In this document: piece by piece, positions 1 through 8,800 of the stretch
Position numbering within the stretch: the first letter of the stretch is position 1
How the letters are laid out: every line of letters begins with the position of its first letter
DNA from: Tyzzerella sp.
GTDB lineage: Bacteria > Bacillota > Clostridia > Lachnospirales > Lachnospiraceae
Direction: 5' to 3'
Assembly: GCA_017416155.1 (NCBI GenBank)
Contig: JAFQDE010000021.1
Coordinates: 93,843 to 157,842 of the forward strand
DNA length: 64,000 bases
The notes under the pieces: model-generated
Seen by the model: the letters and a program-made list of their open reading frames with translations, nothing else
Database searches by the model: none
What the model was told of the DNA's origin: nothing
Translations under genes and position numbers: made by a program

Positions 1-469
1 CAGAAACGAAGTCCGGCATTCCCCAAAGGTCCCATCCGTTGCCAGCAAGTTTCTTTCTCTGATAGTTCTTTTGGCTTGATGCCATTTCAGACACATAACC
101 ATCTCCGGTATAACATCCTACGTGGTTAATCTTACCGCTTGTGTTTTTCTTGAACACCAAGCATACTTTGTTTTCCGGAAGCGTAGAAATTGTTCCTTTC
201 TGTACGCATCTGTTATAGTAGCCTGCTGCCGTTGTGTCATATCCTGATATCGGATAATTTGCCCCGGAACAATCTGCTCCCGGTTTACCGGCGCCAACTT
301 TTAATTTGTTGTTGTAATACGTTTTATTGTATGTACTGCTGCCATAGGTCTTGTAGAGCTTGTCCATGAGTTCCTTCGTGATGATTTGTCCGTTGGCTCC
401 CCATACATAGATGGCACCCTGATTACCGAGGGCTAAATAATGTTGTTTTAATTGCGCTTGTGTTGCCAT
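1..469 (-). CDS. Phage endolysin, NlpC/P60-like cysteine peptidase (C-terminus cut by window edge)
   Basis: Peptidoglycan hydrolase of the lysis module; only the first ~156 residues are inside the window. G-A-D-C-S-G-A around residues 64-70 looks like the catalytic Cys of NlpC/P60 peptidases, and I-N-H-V-G at about 114-118, followed by Y-T-G-D-G, looks like the catalytic His strand. The ATG at 469 has AGGAG about nine bases upstream. It lies directly after the DUF2829 gene and downstream of the holin-like genes in the leftward late transcript, the usual place for a lysin. The fold class is inferred from the Cys/His pattern; a CHAP-type amidase is the main alternative. A C-terminal wall-binding domain may lie outside the window. 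Confidence 0.75.
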   Translation of the reverse strand, partial: MATQAQLKQHYLALGNQGAIYVWGANGQIITKELMDKLYKTYGSSTYNKTYYNNKLKVGAGKPGADCSGANYPISGYDTTAAGYYNRCVQKGTISTLPENKVCLVFKKNTSGKINHVGCYTGDGYVSEMASSQKNYQRKKLAGNGWDLWGMPDFVS

Positions 470-481
470 GATACCAATCTC

Positions 482-985
482 CTATTCAAAAAATGTCCAA
501 TCCTCTGCGAGCATATCTGTCTGAGATGCCAACCAAGGCACTATACCTTTTGGTGCTTTTGGATTGTCTGTAACAAGCCCGTTGGTAACAATGTAGATGT
601 ACGGAAGAGTCATTTTGCTATGCTCGTCCGGTCTTTGTATCTCCAAATAGATACCTTTGCCGTTCCATCCTTGCCTTGCTACTCTCAGCCCTCTCTTGAG
701 ATATTTGATTGCTTCACCAAAGTTGAATGTAGCTACTCCACCAAGAATCGGTGTATTAGTCTCGTCTGCAACAACCCATTCATCAGAGCAGATATTCATC
801 ATGGTATATTCCACTTGCTGTGTTTCTCTGATATCTAACACTTCTTTTCCAGTGTCAGAGTTCCCCGGTCTGCAGTGCATAAGGATTGTTTGTTTTTCTT
901 CATCCCATGCCCAATATCCTCCCCAGCTTGGAAGTTTTACTCTCTTACCTTGTTTCATTAGTGTTAATGCTTCGTTAAATCTCAT
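482..985 (-). CDS. Tad2-like (DUF2829) protein with two tandem domains, candidate anti-Thoeris factor
   Basis: The C-terminal half (about 87-167) has the DUF2829 pattern: F-N-F-G-E-A-I-x2-L-K-x-G at the start, then R-x-G-W-N-G-K-G, and V-P-W-L-A-S-Q-T-D-x-L-A-E-D-W near the end. The N-terminal half (about 2-75) repeats the opening (F-N-E-A-L-x3-K-Q-G-K-R-V, then W-G-G) but is more divergent, so the gene looks like a fused duplication. DUF2829 includes Tad2, which binds the cyclic ADP-ribose-type signal of Thoeris defence; that is family knowledge, and activity here is inferred. Strong AGGAGG ribosome site. It sits between DUF6275 and the endolysin, so it is probably expressed late unless it has its own promoter. 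No promoter was recognised. Confidence 0.75.
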   Translation of the reverse strand: MRFNEALTLMKQGKRVKLPSWGGYWAWDEEKQTILMHCRPGNSDTGKEVLDIRETQQVEYTMMNICSDEWVVADETNTPILGGVATFNFGEAIKYLKRGLRVARQGWNGKGIYLEIQRPDEHSKMTLPYIYIVTNGLVTDNPKAPKGIVPWLASQTDMLAEDWTFFE

Positions 986-997
986 GTCTTTTTCCTC

Positions 998-1261
998 CTA
1001 CAATTTATGACAAATGTTTTGCCACTTTTTATAAGCAGCGAAATACAACTCGTTTTTATCTCCGATGTATGTTAATTCATAATACATGCCGTCAGATACT
1101 GTTGTGCTAAGAAGCGCTTTGTTGTTTTGTAATGTTTTACAGCTCCATACCACAAATACATCTTCTTTAGATATCTGTGCTTTATCTGTTTTGTCACTTC
1201 TGGTATTAAAATACTCCACGACCTTTTCTTTGCATAATTCTAAAAACTTATCGTTTCCCAT
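998..1261 (-). CDS. DUF6275 family phage protein
   Basis: Protein of 87 residues that I recognise as the DUF6275 type found in Firmicutes phage lysis/tail regions, from the central V-W-S-C-K-T-L-Q-N-N-K-A-L-L-S-T-T stretch and the following D-G-M-Y-Y-E. Function unknown. AAGGAG lies nine bases before the ATG. It is preceded by a perfect 16-bp palindrome (1275-1290) that could fold in the mRNA just in front of the ribosome site. Confidence 0.75.
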   Translation of the reverse strand: MGNDKFLELCKEKVVEYFNTRSDKTDKAQISKEDVFVVWSCKTLQNNKALLSTTVSDGMYYELTYIGDKNELYFAAYKKWQNICHKL

Positions 1262-1274
1262 TTTCTCTCCTTCT

Positions 1275-1290
1275 GTTGCACCGGTGCAAC
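1275..1290. repeat. 16-bp perfect palindrome before the DUF6275 ribosome site
   Basis: GTTGCACC followed by its exact reverse complement, between the holin-like gene and the DUF6275 gene. There is no following T-run on the minus strand, so a terminator is unlikely. It could be an RNA hairpin affecting initiation of DUF6275, or chance. Confidence 0.35.
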
Positions 1291-1301
1291 TTAGAGGGCT
1301 A

Positions 1302-1643
1302 TCAATTGCCCTTTATTTGTTTATTATATTTCGTTCGTTTCCACATTTCAGCTACTCTCTCCCAACCGCCGGTAGATACCAAATACACAATAAACGCTGC
1401 GATAAAGGAAGCGAATATGTAATACCACTCTATTACAATCTTAAAGTATTGACACAGTATTACAACTGCTACCGGGCAAAGAATCAGCGAGATCACCAAT
1501 GCTACTACATTAGTTGGAATTTTTACCAACAGTGGCATCTCTTTGATTGTCTGCACAATTAGGCTACTTACGAATGCAAGACCTCCGATTGCAAATAATA
1601 AATAAGTTACAAGTTGCATGATTGTTTCAATGTTAATTGTCAT
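1302..1643 (-). CDS. Probable phage holin (three membrane segments)
   Basis: Small protein of 113 residues with hydrophobic segments at about 9-30, 42-63 and 69-92 and a positively charged C-terminal tail, the profile of a class I holin. AGGAGG precedes the ATG at 1643. Its place between a second small membrane protein and the endolysin supports a role in timed membrane permeabilisation. No specific holin family motif was recognised. Confidence 0.6.
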   Translation of the reverse strand: MTINIETIMQLVTYLLFAIGGLAFVSSLIVQTIKEMPLLVKIPTNVVALVISLILCPVAVVILCQYFKIVIEWYYIFASFIAAFIVYLVSTGGWERVAEMWKRTKYNKQIKGN

Positions 1644-1655
1644 AATAAAATCCTC

Positions 1656-1934
1656 CTATTCTTCCCAATTATGGGCTTGTTGATTAATGTGTTTTTCCAT
1701 TTTGTTGTATGCGTCTGTTACGTTCCCGTTTGCACCTAATTGCTTCAGACCGTCTAAGCATGCCAGTAAACAATAACAGATTACGCATTGCTCTTTTTGT
1801 ACCTTTTTAATACTTTCATCCTGTTTGTTTTGTTTTAAATACCATCGGTACACTCCAAAGATTGCAGAAAAGATTGCTACAACTGCTGCAAGTAAACTTG
1901 AAGCAGTGATGATGGTTTGTGCATCAATGTACAT
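1656..1934 (-). CDS. Small phage membrane protein of the lysis module
   Basis: Starts M-Y-I-D-A-Q with a membrane helix at about 10-32, then a charged region and a short C-terminal helix. I chose the ATG at 1934, since GAGGTG lies seven bases upstream; the ATG 24 nt further up has no comparable site. Similar short proteins are common in clostridial prophage lysis cassettes and are often mis-named as transporter permeases. A haemolysin XhlA-like or second-holin role is possible but not shown. Confidence 0.65.
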   Translation of the reverse strand: MYIDAQTIITASSLLAAVVAIFSAIFGVYRWYLKQNKQDESIKKVQKEQCVICYCLLACLDGLKQLGANGNVTDAYNKMEKHINQQAHNWEE

Positions 1935-1986
1935 TGGGTTCACCTCGCTTTTCTTCATAAAAAATAAGACCCCTCGGTCTCTCCAT

Positions 1987-2030
1987 TAAAAATAGCCACT
2001 ACCTAAGTAGTGACTACTCTAATTTTTATT
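1987..2030 (-). terminator. Bidirectional terminator between the fibre and lysis genes
   Basis: Nine-base stem (AGCCACTAC / GTAGTGACT, one non-Watson-Crick pair) with a CTAA loop at 1994-2015, followed by ATTTTT on the minus strand and by a T-rich tract on the plus strand. It would end the structural transcript after the 2062-4242 gene. Confidence 0.75.
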
Positions 2031-2061
2031 TAGTTATTTTTCTGTTTCGATTGTTGACTAC

Positions 2062-4242
2062 TTATGAAGTAACTGGACTTGCATCATCCCAAGTACTACT
2101 AGGCATTTGATATGCAAGCCCCAACTCTTTCATAAAGAGTTTGTACATGATGTAATATCCTTTATCGTTTGGGTGTAAACCATCATCAAAGATAGTACTG
2201 ATATCAATGTCTTTCAAGTCACAGTATTCGACCATTCTTTGGTACATTGGAATATAGACCATATTATTCTTATAACAAACTTCTTTATAGATATGGTCTA
2301 TATCTTCGTTATGGAATTTAACTTCCGTTCCGTCAGTATATTGTGTGTCCATTTCAATAGTAGACATTGGAGCAGAAACAAGAATTATCTTTTTATTATT
2401 TTCAGCACACCAATCAACAATCCATTGGATATCATTCTTTAAATCTTTAAGTGTATCACTTGTTGTTGCCCACTTGTTATTTGTTCCAATCATAACAATA
2501 AGCAATTCATCATCACTTGTTACATAACCGTTGTCTGCTTCCAATCTATTGACTATATCGTAACTTCGAATTCCTCTTGTTCCAAAGTTTAATACAGAAT
2601 TTCCATATTTCTCAGCGATATAATTCTTAAAAATATTCGCCCAGCAATATCCGCTTTCATTTACTTTGAATTCGCTTGTATCACCCGAAGCAACAGGGAT
2701 AATAACACCGTCTTGTGCAAATCCTGTACCACCCACACCATGAGTGATACTATCTCCAAGTAATTTAATAGTTCCACCACTTGCTAAAACTTCTGAAATA
2801 ATTGATTTACAACTTTTTTTATCCAAATCAGATTTAATTGCAACATATGAAGTGTCATATGCTTCATATGGAATAGCCTCTTCAGTAAATGATATTGTAA
2901 ATGTTTTTGCGTATTTTTTCGCAAATGATACACGAAGATAGTGTGCATTTGATGGAATAGCAATGTTTTCTTTACCATTGCTAAATACACCAAACGGAGA
3001 TATGAATGTTTTATTTTTATCATAGAAACAATACGTACCTTCTGCTCCATTGCTTGCAGAAAACACGCTTTCTCCATAACAATCTATAAAATCTGATACA
3101 CTTCTTGTTGTGTTTGAGATAGTGTTTCCGTCTGTATTCATTGATACATCATCTGTTCTTGTCTTGTAATTGTATTTATTTTTTGATACAACAATATCAG
3201 CAAATTCAAGACATTCATTTTTAATGCACAGACTTTCCTCTTCTCTAACTGTCTCCGTATACGGCTCAAAGGTAGTCATTGTATCACCATACTGAACCAT
3301 TATTCTTGATATAGCCGATGCAAAAATATTACCTATGTTAAGAATGAAATATTTAGCATTAGTAGGAATATTATGTGTTGTAGCACTTGCTTGCTGAATA
3401 AAATTCATACCTGCATCATAAAAGGTTGCAACTATACTCAGTAACTGATGCGTTCCACTTCCTGTCACATAGGAAATAGTGATTGCCGATTCCCCATCTT
3501 TCACTTCAAAAGTTTGTGACATAAAATCACCATTTGTGGTATCAATAATTTCACCAGTGCTATTGTCGCTTACTTTTTTGTCAAACACAACAAGATTTGG
3601 ATTAAAAATGTTTGTACCTATTTCTACAACTTCTTTTATTTGGGTCATAGTTAAATTGTCCAGTTCTGCAATCTCTTCCGAAAGATTATCAACCTTCTCC
3701 TGACTAGCAGGCGTATATCCCAATGCTTTTGTGATATTGCTAGATGTAACGGTAGCATCTGTTCCGTCTTTACCGTTTGCTCCTCTCCAATAATCGCTGT
3801 CTCTCTTTTCTTGCAGATCTTTTTCGAGATTCAGCAATCTATCGTAAACTATTTGCAGACTGGGAGGCAGTTCTTGCTCATTAATCGAATCAATATTAAT
3901 ATTATTCTTGCCCGATGTTAGAATTATTGTATCTGAGATCCACACTGCACCTTGTAACAAATCATCCGGATTGTCTGATGTGGACACCACAAGATTTGCG
4001 TACGTTTTGCTTCTTTGTGTTAATTCTCGCCCTATCACAACAGAATTATCTGTCAACGGATACGGATGAGTATCATCGTCATAGGAAACAAATAAATAGA
4101 CATTGCCTCCAAGTAAAGCAATGTCCTCGTCTAATTCGAATATTAATTTTGTAACCTTGTTTTCCTGCATGTTACCTATGTCAACCTGCTTTTTGCTCAG
4201 CTTGTGATTGACATGCGCTTGAATAATTATGTTGTTCATCAT
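2062..4242 (-). CDS. Phage baseplate/fibre protein with BppU-like N-terminus and SGNH hydrolase C-terminus
   Basis: Protein of 726 residues. The first ~110 residues resemble the BppU-type baseplate domain. A short G-K-D-G-T-D-A linker and coiled-coil segment follow, then a beta-rich central region. The C-terminal ~230 residues are an SGNH/GDSL esterase: G-D-S-I-T-H-G at about 496-502 (nucleophile Ser), G-x-R-G block, G-T-N-N-K near 585 and D-G-L-H-P-N-D near 685 (catalytic Asp/His). Such domains deacetylate wall or capsule sugars during adsorption, so a host-surface role is inferred. It is the last structural gene before the lysis module. Ribosome site GAGAGGAG. Confidence 0.85.
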   Translation of the reverse strand: MMNNIIIQAHVNHKLSKKQVDIGNMQENKVTKLIFELDEDIALLGGNVYLFVSYDDDTHPYPLTDNSVVIGRELTQRSKTYANLVVSTSDNPDDLLQGAVWISDTIILTSGKNNINIDSINEQELPPSLQIVYDRLLNLEKDLQEKRDSDYWRGANGKDGTDATVTSSNITKALGYTPASQEKVDNLSEEIAELDNLTMTQIKEVVEIGTNIFNPNLVVFDKKVSDNSTGEIIDTTNGDFMSQTFEVKDGESAITISYVTGSGTHQLLSIVATFYDAGMNFIQQASATTHNIPTNAKYFILNIGNIFASAISRIMVQYGDTMTTFEPYTETVREEESLCIKNECLEFADIVVSKNKYNYKTRTDDVSMNTDGNTISNTTRSVSDFIDCYGESVFSASNGAEGTYCFYDKNKTFISPFGVFSNGKENIAIPSNAHYLRVSFAKKYAKTFTISFTEEAIPYEAYDTSYVAIKSDLDKKSCKSIISEVLASGGTIKLLGDSITHGVGGTGFAQDGVIIPVASGDTSEFKVNESGYCWANIFKNYIAEKYGNSVLNFGTRGIRSYDIVNRLEADNGYVTSDDELLIVMIGTNNKWATTSDTLKDLKNDIQWIVDWCAENNKKIILVSAPMSTIEMDTQYTDGTEVKFHNEDIDHIYKEVCYKNNMVYIPMYQRMVEYCDLKDIDISTIFDDGLHPNDKGYYIMYKLFMKELGLAYQMPSSTWDDASPVTS

Positions 4243-4256
4243 TTTCTCCTCTCTTC

Positions 4257-5828
4257 CTACAATGCATCATTTTCACATAATTCGTTATATAGAAGGGTGC
4301 TTATTGCTACATGTCTTCCTATATTTCCGCCACCAATTCTTGTTGACCCAGAAACTGATAATAATTGCTCACCAGCAACCTTAATGCAAAAACTATCATT
4401 TGCTACTCTTATATGGCCGTATATATCTTGTTCAAAACCATTTGATGCATCCCAGCAATAATCAAGCCCATCACTTCCAATATATAAACCTACCACATCT
4501 TCATCTAGTTTGTTTCTCGTCAGCGTGATGAATTCTTTTCCCGAGATTCTCTGTCCGGTAATATTCTCAGCATCCACACTTCCTGCTTTTATAGCCAACG
4601 CATTCAGCTTTTCTACATCCAGTACACCATCTACGTCAATGCATTGAGCTAATATTTTAATGGTTTCTGGCGTTATGTTGATTTTAGAAATAATTTCATC
4701 TGTTGCAACTTTCTTTTTGACCTCAATATTGATTTCATCTGCTGCCTGTTTGATTTCGGACTGCATCTGAACTGTGTTGCTGTAGTTCTCTTCCAGGTTC
4801 TTTTCAATCTCTTCTGCCCTTTCATTCGCTTCCTTCGCATCCTGAAGAGCTTTGGTTACTTCGTTGTCTTTAAGGAGCACCCACTGGTATGTAAATGTAG
4901 GCCCGGTTTCTTTTTTCTCAAACCGGTAATAGAATCCGGCCAAGTCGCCACCTTCAGAGTTAACAATATAAAGGTCGCCGATGTGTGTGTCTTTTACCTC
5001 ATCAGTACTCCACTCATTTGCCGGCGCATTCTCTAATGTTGGTTCTGAGCTTCCGGTGTATGTCTCGATGGCGCCATCAATTTGCTTTTGAAGCACATCC
5101 ACCTTTTCAGTAATTGTCTTATTGACGGATGTAGTAATTCTTTCCTCGCTCTTGGTGATTGCAGATTCCATCTCAGTTGTGGTGCTGTAATTAACTTCCA
5201 CGTTTTTCATGAATTCTTCCAAATCACCGGCAACTCTTTTTGTCTCTGAGTCATCCGTATATTTAGTTGCTGTTACGAAATCTCCATCTTCGTATACTTC
5301 TCCTTCTACTTTAGAGAACTGACAAATAAAGATTTCTTTTTCATTGAACCACAAATCTCCATTTTCATATGGCGGTACCGGTTGTACTGTGAATATTCTT
5401 CGCTTTCCATCTGCAGTGTCTTTTGCAGAATTGGCCAGAGCCATTGCTTCTATAACTGCATTGGAATCCGTTTCAATCCAACAGTACGTATTATCCTGGA
5501 AACCAAATTCGTATACCTTACCGGTATCCTTGTCGTAATACAAATCGCTTAGATGATTTTCTTTCTCTTCGTTTGTTATCCACTCATTTGCTGGGACATT
5601 TTCCAAAGAAGGAACGCCGCTATAAAAATGTGTGGCGACGTTCCCATCCAATTGGCTTTCAATATTCTCAAATGATTTCAAAGTGGCATTCGTAAAGTCT
5701 TCCAAGGTTTTGTTGGTTTTGTTAATTCCTAACTCTGTATTCTTGATTGCTTTTTGCATTCCAGCAAAATTATACTTTCGCTCTAGGTCCGTTGGAGTTC
5801 GGACTCTGATTATGTCTTGCTTACTCAT
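4257..5828 (-). CDS. Phage minor structural/tail fibre-type protein
   Basis: About 523 residues. It contains two related modules, near 75-120 and 265-310, each with Y-x-G, then L-E-N-x-P-A-N-E-W and later D-L-Y, plus coiled-coil segments and a C-terminal beta-rich part (about 430-523). This layout matches phage minor structural/fibre shaft proteins. The ATG at 5828 is preferred (AGGTGG five bases upstream); the longer reading would use a GTG inside the ribosome site. It follows the giant virion protein after two bases and precedes the SGNH fibre gene. The ligand is unknown. Confidence 0.7.
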   Translation of the reverse strand: MSKQDIIRVRTPTDLERKYNFAGMQKAIKNTELGINKTNKTLEDFTNATLKSFENIESQLDGNVATHFYSGVPSLENVPANEWITNEEKENHLSDLYYDKDTGKVYEFGFQDNTYCWIETDSNAVIEAMALANSAKDTADGKRRIFTVQPVPPYENGDLWFNEKEIFICQFSKVEGEVYEDGDFVTATKYTDDSETKRVAGDLEEFMKNVEVNYSTTTEMESAITKSEERITTSVNKTITEKVDVLQKQIDGAIETYTGSSEPTLENAPANEWSTDEVKDTHIGDLYIVNSEGGDLAGFYYRFEKKETGPTFTYQWVLLKDNEVTKALQDAKEANERAEEIEKNLEENYSNTVQMQSEIKQAADEINIEVKKKVATDEIISKINITPETIKILAQCIDVDGVLDVEKLNALAIKAGSVDAENITGQRISGKEFITLTRNKLDEDVVGLYIGSDGLDYCWDASNGFEQDIYGHIRVANDSFCIKVAGEQLLSVSGSTRIGGGNIGRHVAISTLLYNELCENDAL

Positions 5829-5830
5829 TT

Positions 5831-8800
5831 CTACCACCTCACATTTCCATTTGAATCTACTTCAAAACCAAGTTCTTTCAGAATGGTTTCTACATCTGAA
5901 TAACTCAGGTCATTTCGTTTGTTCAAATACTCTACAATTTCTTTGTTGTAGGTATCGTCACCCTCAAACTGTTGTTTGAATAAGATTAACTTCGTGCCAT
6001 AGTCTGCAGATAAGCCATTGATGTAATTGACTACCTTTGTCTTCCTGCTGCCGCTTATTGTGTTTCCTTTTTCATCCTTATTAGCCTTGATTCCATTCAG
6101 TGCCTTTGTATAGGTCTTATAAGAACTGTAACCACCTACTGCCTTTGCAACTTTGTATTTCTCTGGATTGCTTGTAGCATAATCAAGTTCCTCTATATTT
6201 CCATACAAATCATAATCTGTTAAATCAATCGGCTCTTTTCTGTCTGCTAGATTGTTAGCAAGAATATTCTTCTTTGCTATAGGAAGGTCCAAACCGGCAA
6301 CGTAATCAATTTTGTCTGCAAGTGTTTCATGCTCCTTCAGTCCGTCTTGAATATCCCAATATTCACTGATTGGTATATCTAAATCTACAAGCTCCTGAGT
6401 TTTCTTTTCGTTTAATGGACTTCGTCCTTCATCGAAGTACTCTCTTGCATTTTCATTGGCATACTGACCAAAGACTGCTGCCTGTGCAATGTTTGCAGGA
6501 GTCTCCTCTACAGAATACCGAAGTTTTCCATTATTGGTATAAGAACCGGCAATAGGAAAAGCATCAGGAAATAAATCATCGGCAATAAACATTCCAGTTC
6601 CTTCTACACTCTTCTTTAATTGACCACCGCCCATAGGCATTGCAAGATAATACACTGGATTGAGCCATTCCATTCCTATATTTTCCCAGTTACCTTCCGA
6701 TACATCACCCATCATCTCTGTAAGCGAAGCAATTGTTAAACCGTCGTACGGTAGCGCAGAACTAATTGGAATACGTCCACCACCCATAAGCCCGCCAATA
6801 AACGGAATCTCCTCAGCAATATTTGTTACAAGGTTGACTACTGCGTCTAATGGCTCTTCCTCTTTATCATCTCCAAACAAATCTCTCAACAAGTCTTCAA
6901 GAATTCCTATTGGATCAAATGCCGCATCTCTTCCAGCCAAGGACGAATACAAAGCATTATAGGCATATGCTCCCACATACATTGTTAAGTATCCTTTAAC
7001 AAGTTGACCGACAGACTCATTCTTCATGTCTTGTGGCATATCCTTGAACATATACCCATACTGATTTGCAACTTCCAGTTGGAATGCTGTGAGAACCTTT
7101 GAAACAGGATTCTTCTCGTTAAAGATTGTTGGCATATTTCCTCTGCTTCGGCCAGCGATAACGTTCTCAGCGAATTGGTCTGCATCTTTAATCGCTTCCG
7201 CTTCACTCATACCATTCTGAATGTTTTCCATATACTTCGAACGCCATACTGTCTGCGAGGTAAAGTTATCTACAACTTCCATCAAGAAACCAACTGCTTC
7301 TCCGGTTTTGTCCCATCCTGTTTTGTATAGATTGTCTGCTGCATGTAATCGATTTGTAAGAAAGTCTGACTTGTCAATCACACCATCATCTTTACGAACG
7401 GACAATATCGTATCTTTCATGGCCTTAAGAGAACTAATTGGACTAACTTGTCCCCAAGACTGTGTAATTGGAATAAAGTTTGTAATCGCCGATGAAATAC
7501 TTCCTACAACCATGTTTCCGGTTATTCGATTTGAGACATTTGTCATGGTAGAATATATCGTTCTATTCAATGCGCTCTCCATGTTTCTATCTGCTGAATC
7601 TTTCTTCCCTGCCAGTACATTTGTACCTTTTCGTAAATCTTGGACAAAGTTTCCTAACGGATTTTTAAAATTTTCATACTTCTTATCAATCTCCTGTTGC
7701 ATCTCTTCCGCATCTAAAAATGGATTCTTTCTTATTTCGTCAATCTCTTTTTGTAGCCCTTCTGGACTATGTTGGTATCTGATTTCATTTTCTAATGCTC
7801 GTCTTTTTTGAATATCTTCAATGTGATAAATCCAATCCAGCGCACCTTGGACGTATGTATCCATTCCTTTTAGAAAATCGTAAACCGTGTCGTCTCCAGT
7901 TCGGTGCTTATCAAAAGACTGGTAACTTCTGTTTGGATTAAACTGTTCTGTTAAACCTGCAATATCAGTAGGAATGTCATTATTCTGTGTTTTCCAGTTA
8001 AATACCTTTTCCATGAACTTAGCAAGTTTGCTCTGTTCTTCCGTGAAATGCGGAAAATAACCTTGCTTATATCCAATCTCTTTAAACCCTTGCTCTCGCA
8101 ATACTGCATTTACACGTTGGAATAAGTTATCATAAACACTCCTTGCCTTCTCTATCGCCTCGTCCACTTTTGTTGTATTAATCTTATCCTTGTACTTATC
8201 GTAGTACTCTTTCATAACTTCCGGAGTTAGTGTGGTGTCAGGATTATACTTGTACTCTCCCAACATTTGGATATACACGCTTTCTCTTTTGTTAATCTTC
8301 ATATCAACAAAAATTTGCTTAATACGATTCGCCTCTCGGTTCAACTCAGCTTCATTGTGGTTGTAAGCACCTTGCAAAGCTTCATAGATTCTATCTGCTT
8401 TTTCGTAATCCGGATTGCCATTTTCATCTTTCACAATATCACGTAAATTCCTACGTAATGTATTCATTCGGTAGGATAAACCTAGTTTCTTATCTTCCCA
8501 TGTGGATGTATCGCCAATGAGTTGTCGCATAATTTCTCTATATTCATCCATCTTTCTTTTTGCATGACGCGCTCTTGCCTGCTGCTCGATTTTTTCAATT
8601 CCTTTTCTCTGTCCAGCAATTCTTCTATCGTGATCAGCTAGTGTGCTTTGTTTTCTTGCTTCAAGATCCCGAATCTGTCTTTGTAATGTAGATGCCTTTT
8701 TTGTATCCTTACGTTTCAGTTCTTCATATTCCGCTTCCTTCCTAGCGATACTTTCGTCAAAGTTATGAGTTGCAACATCCTTACTCATTTGTAATCCTTT

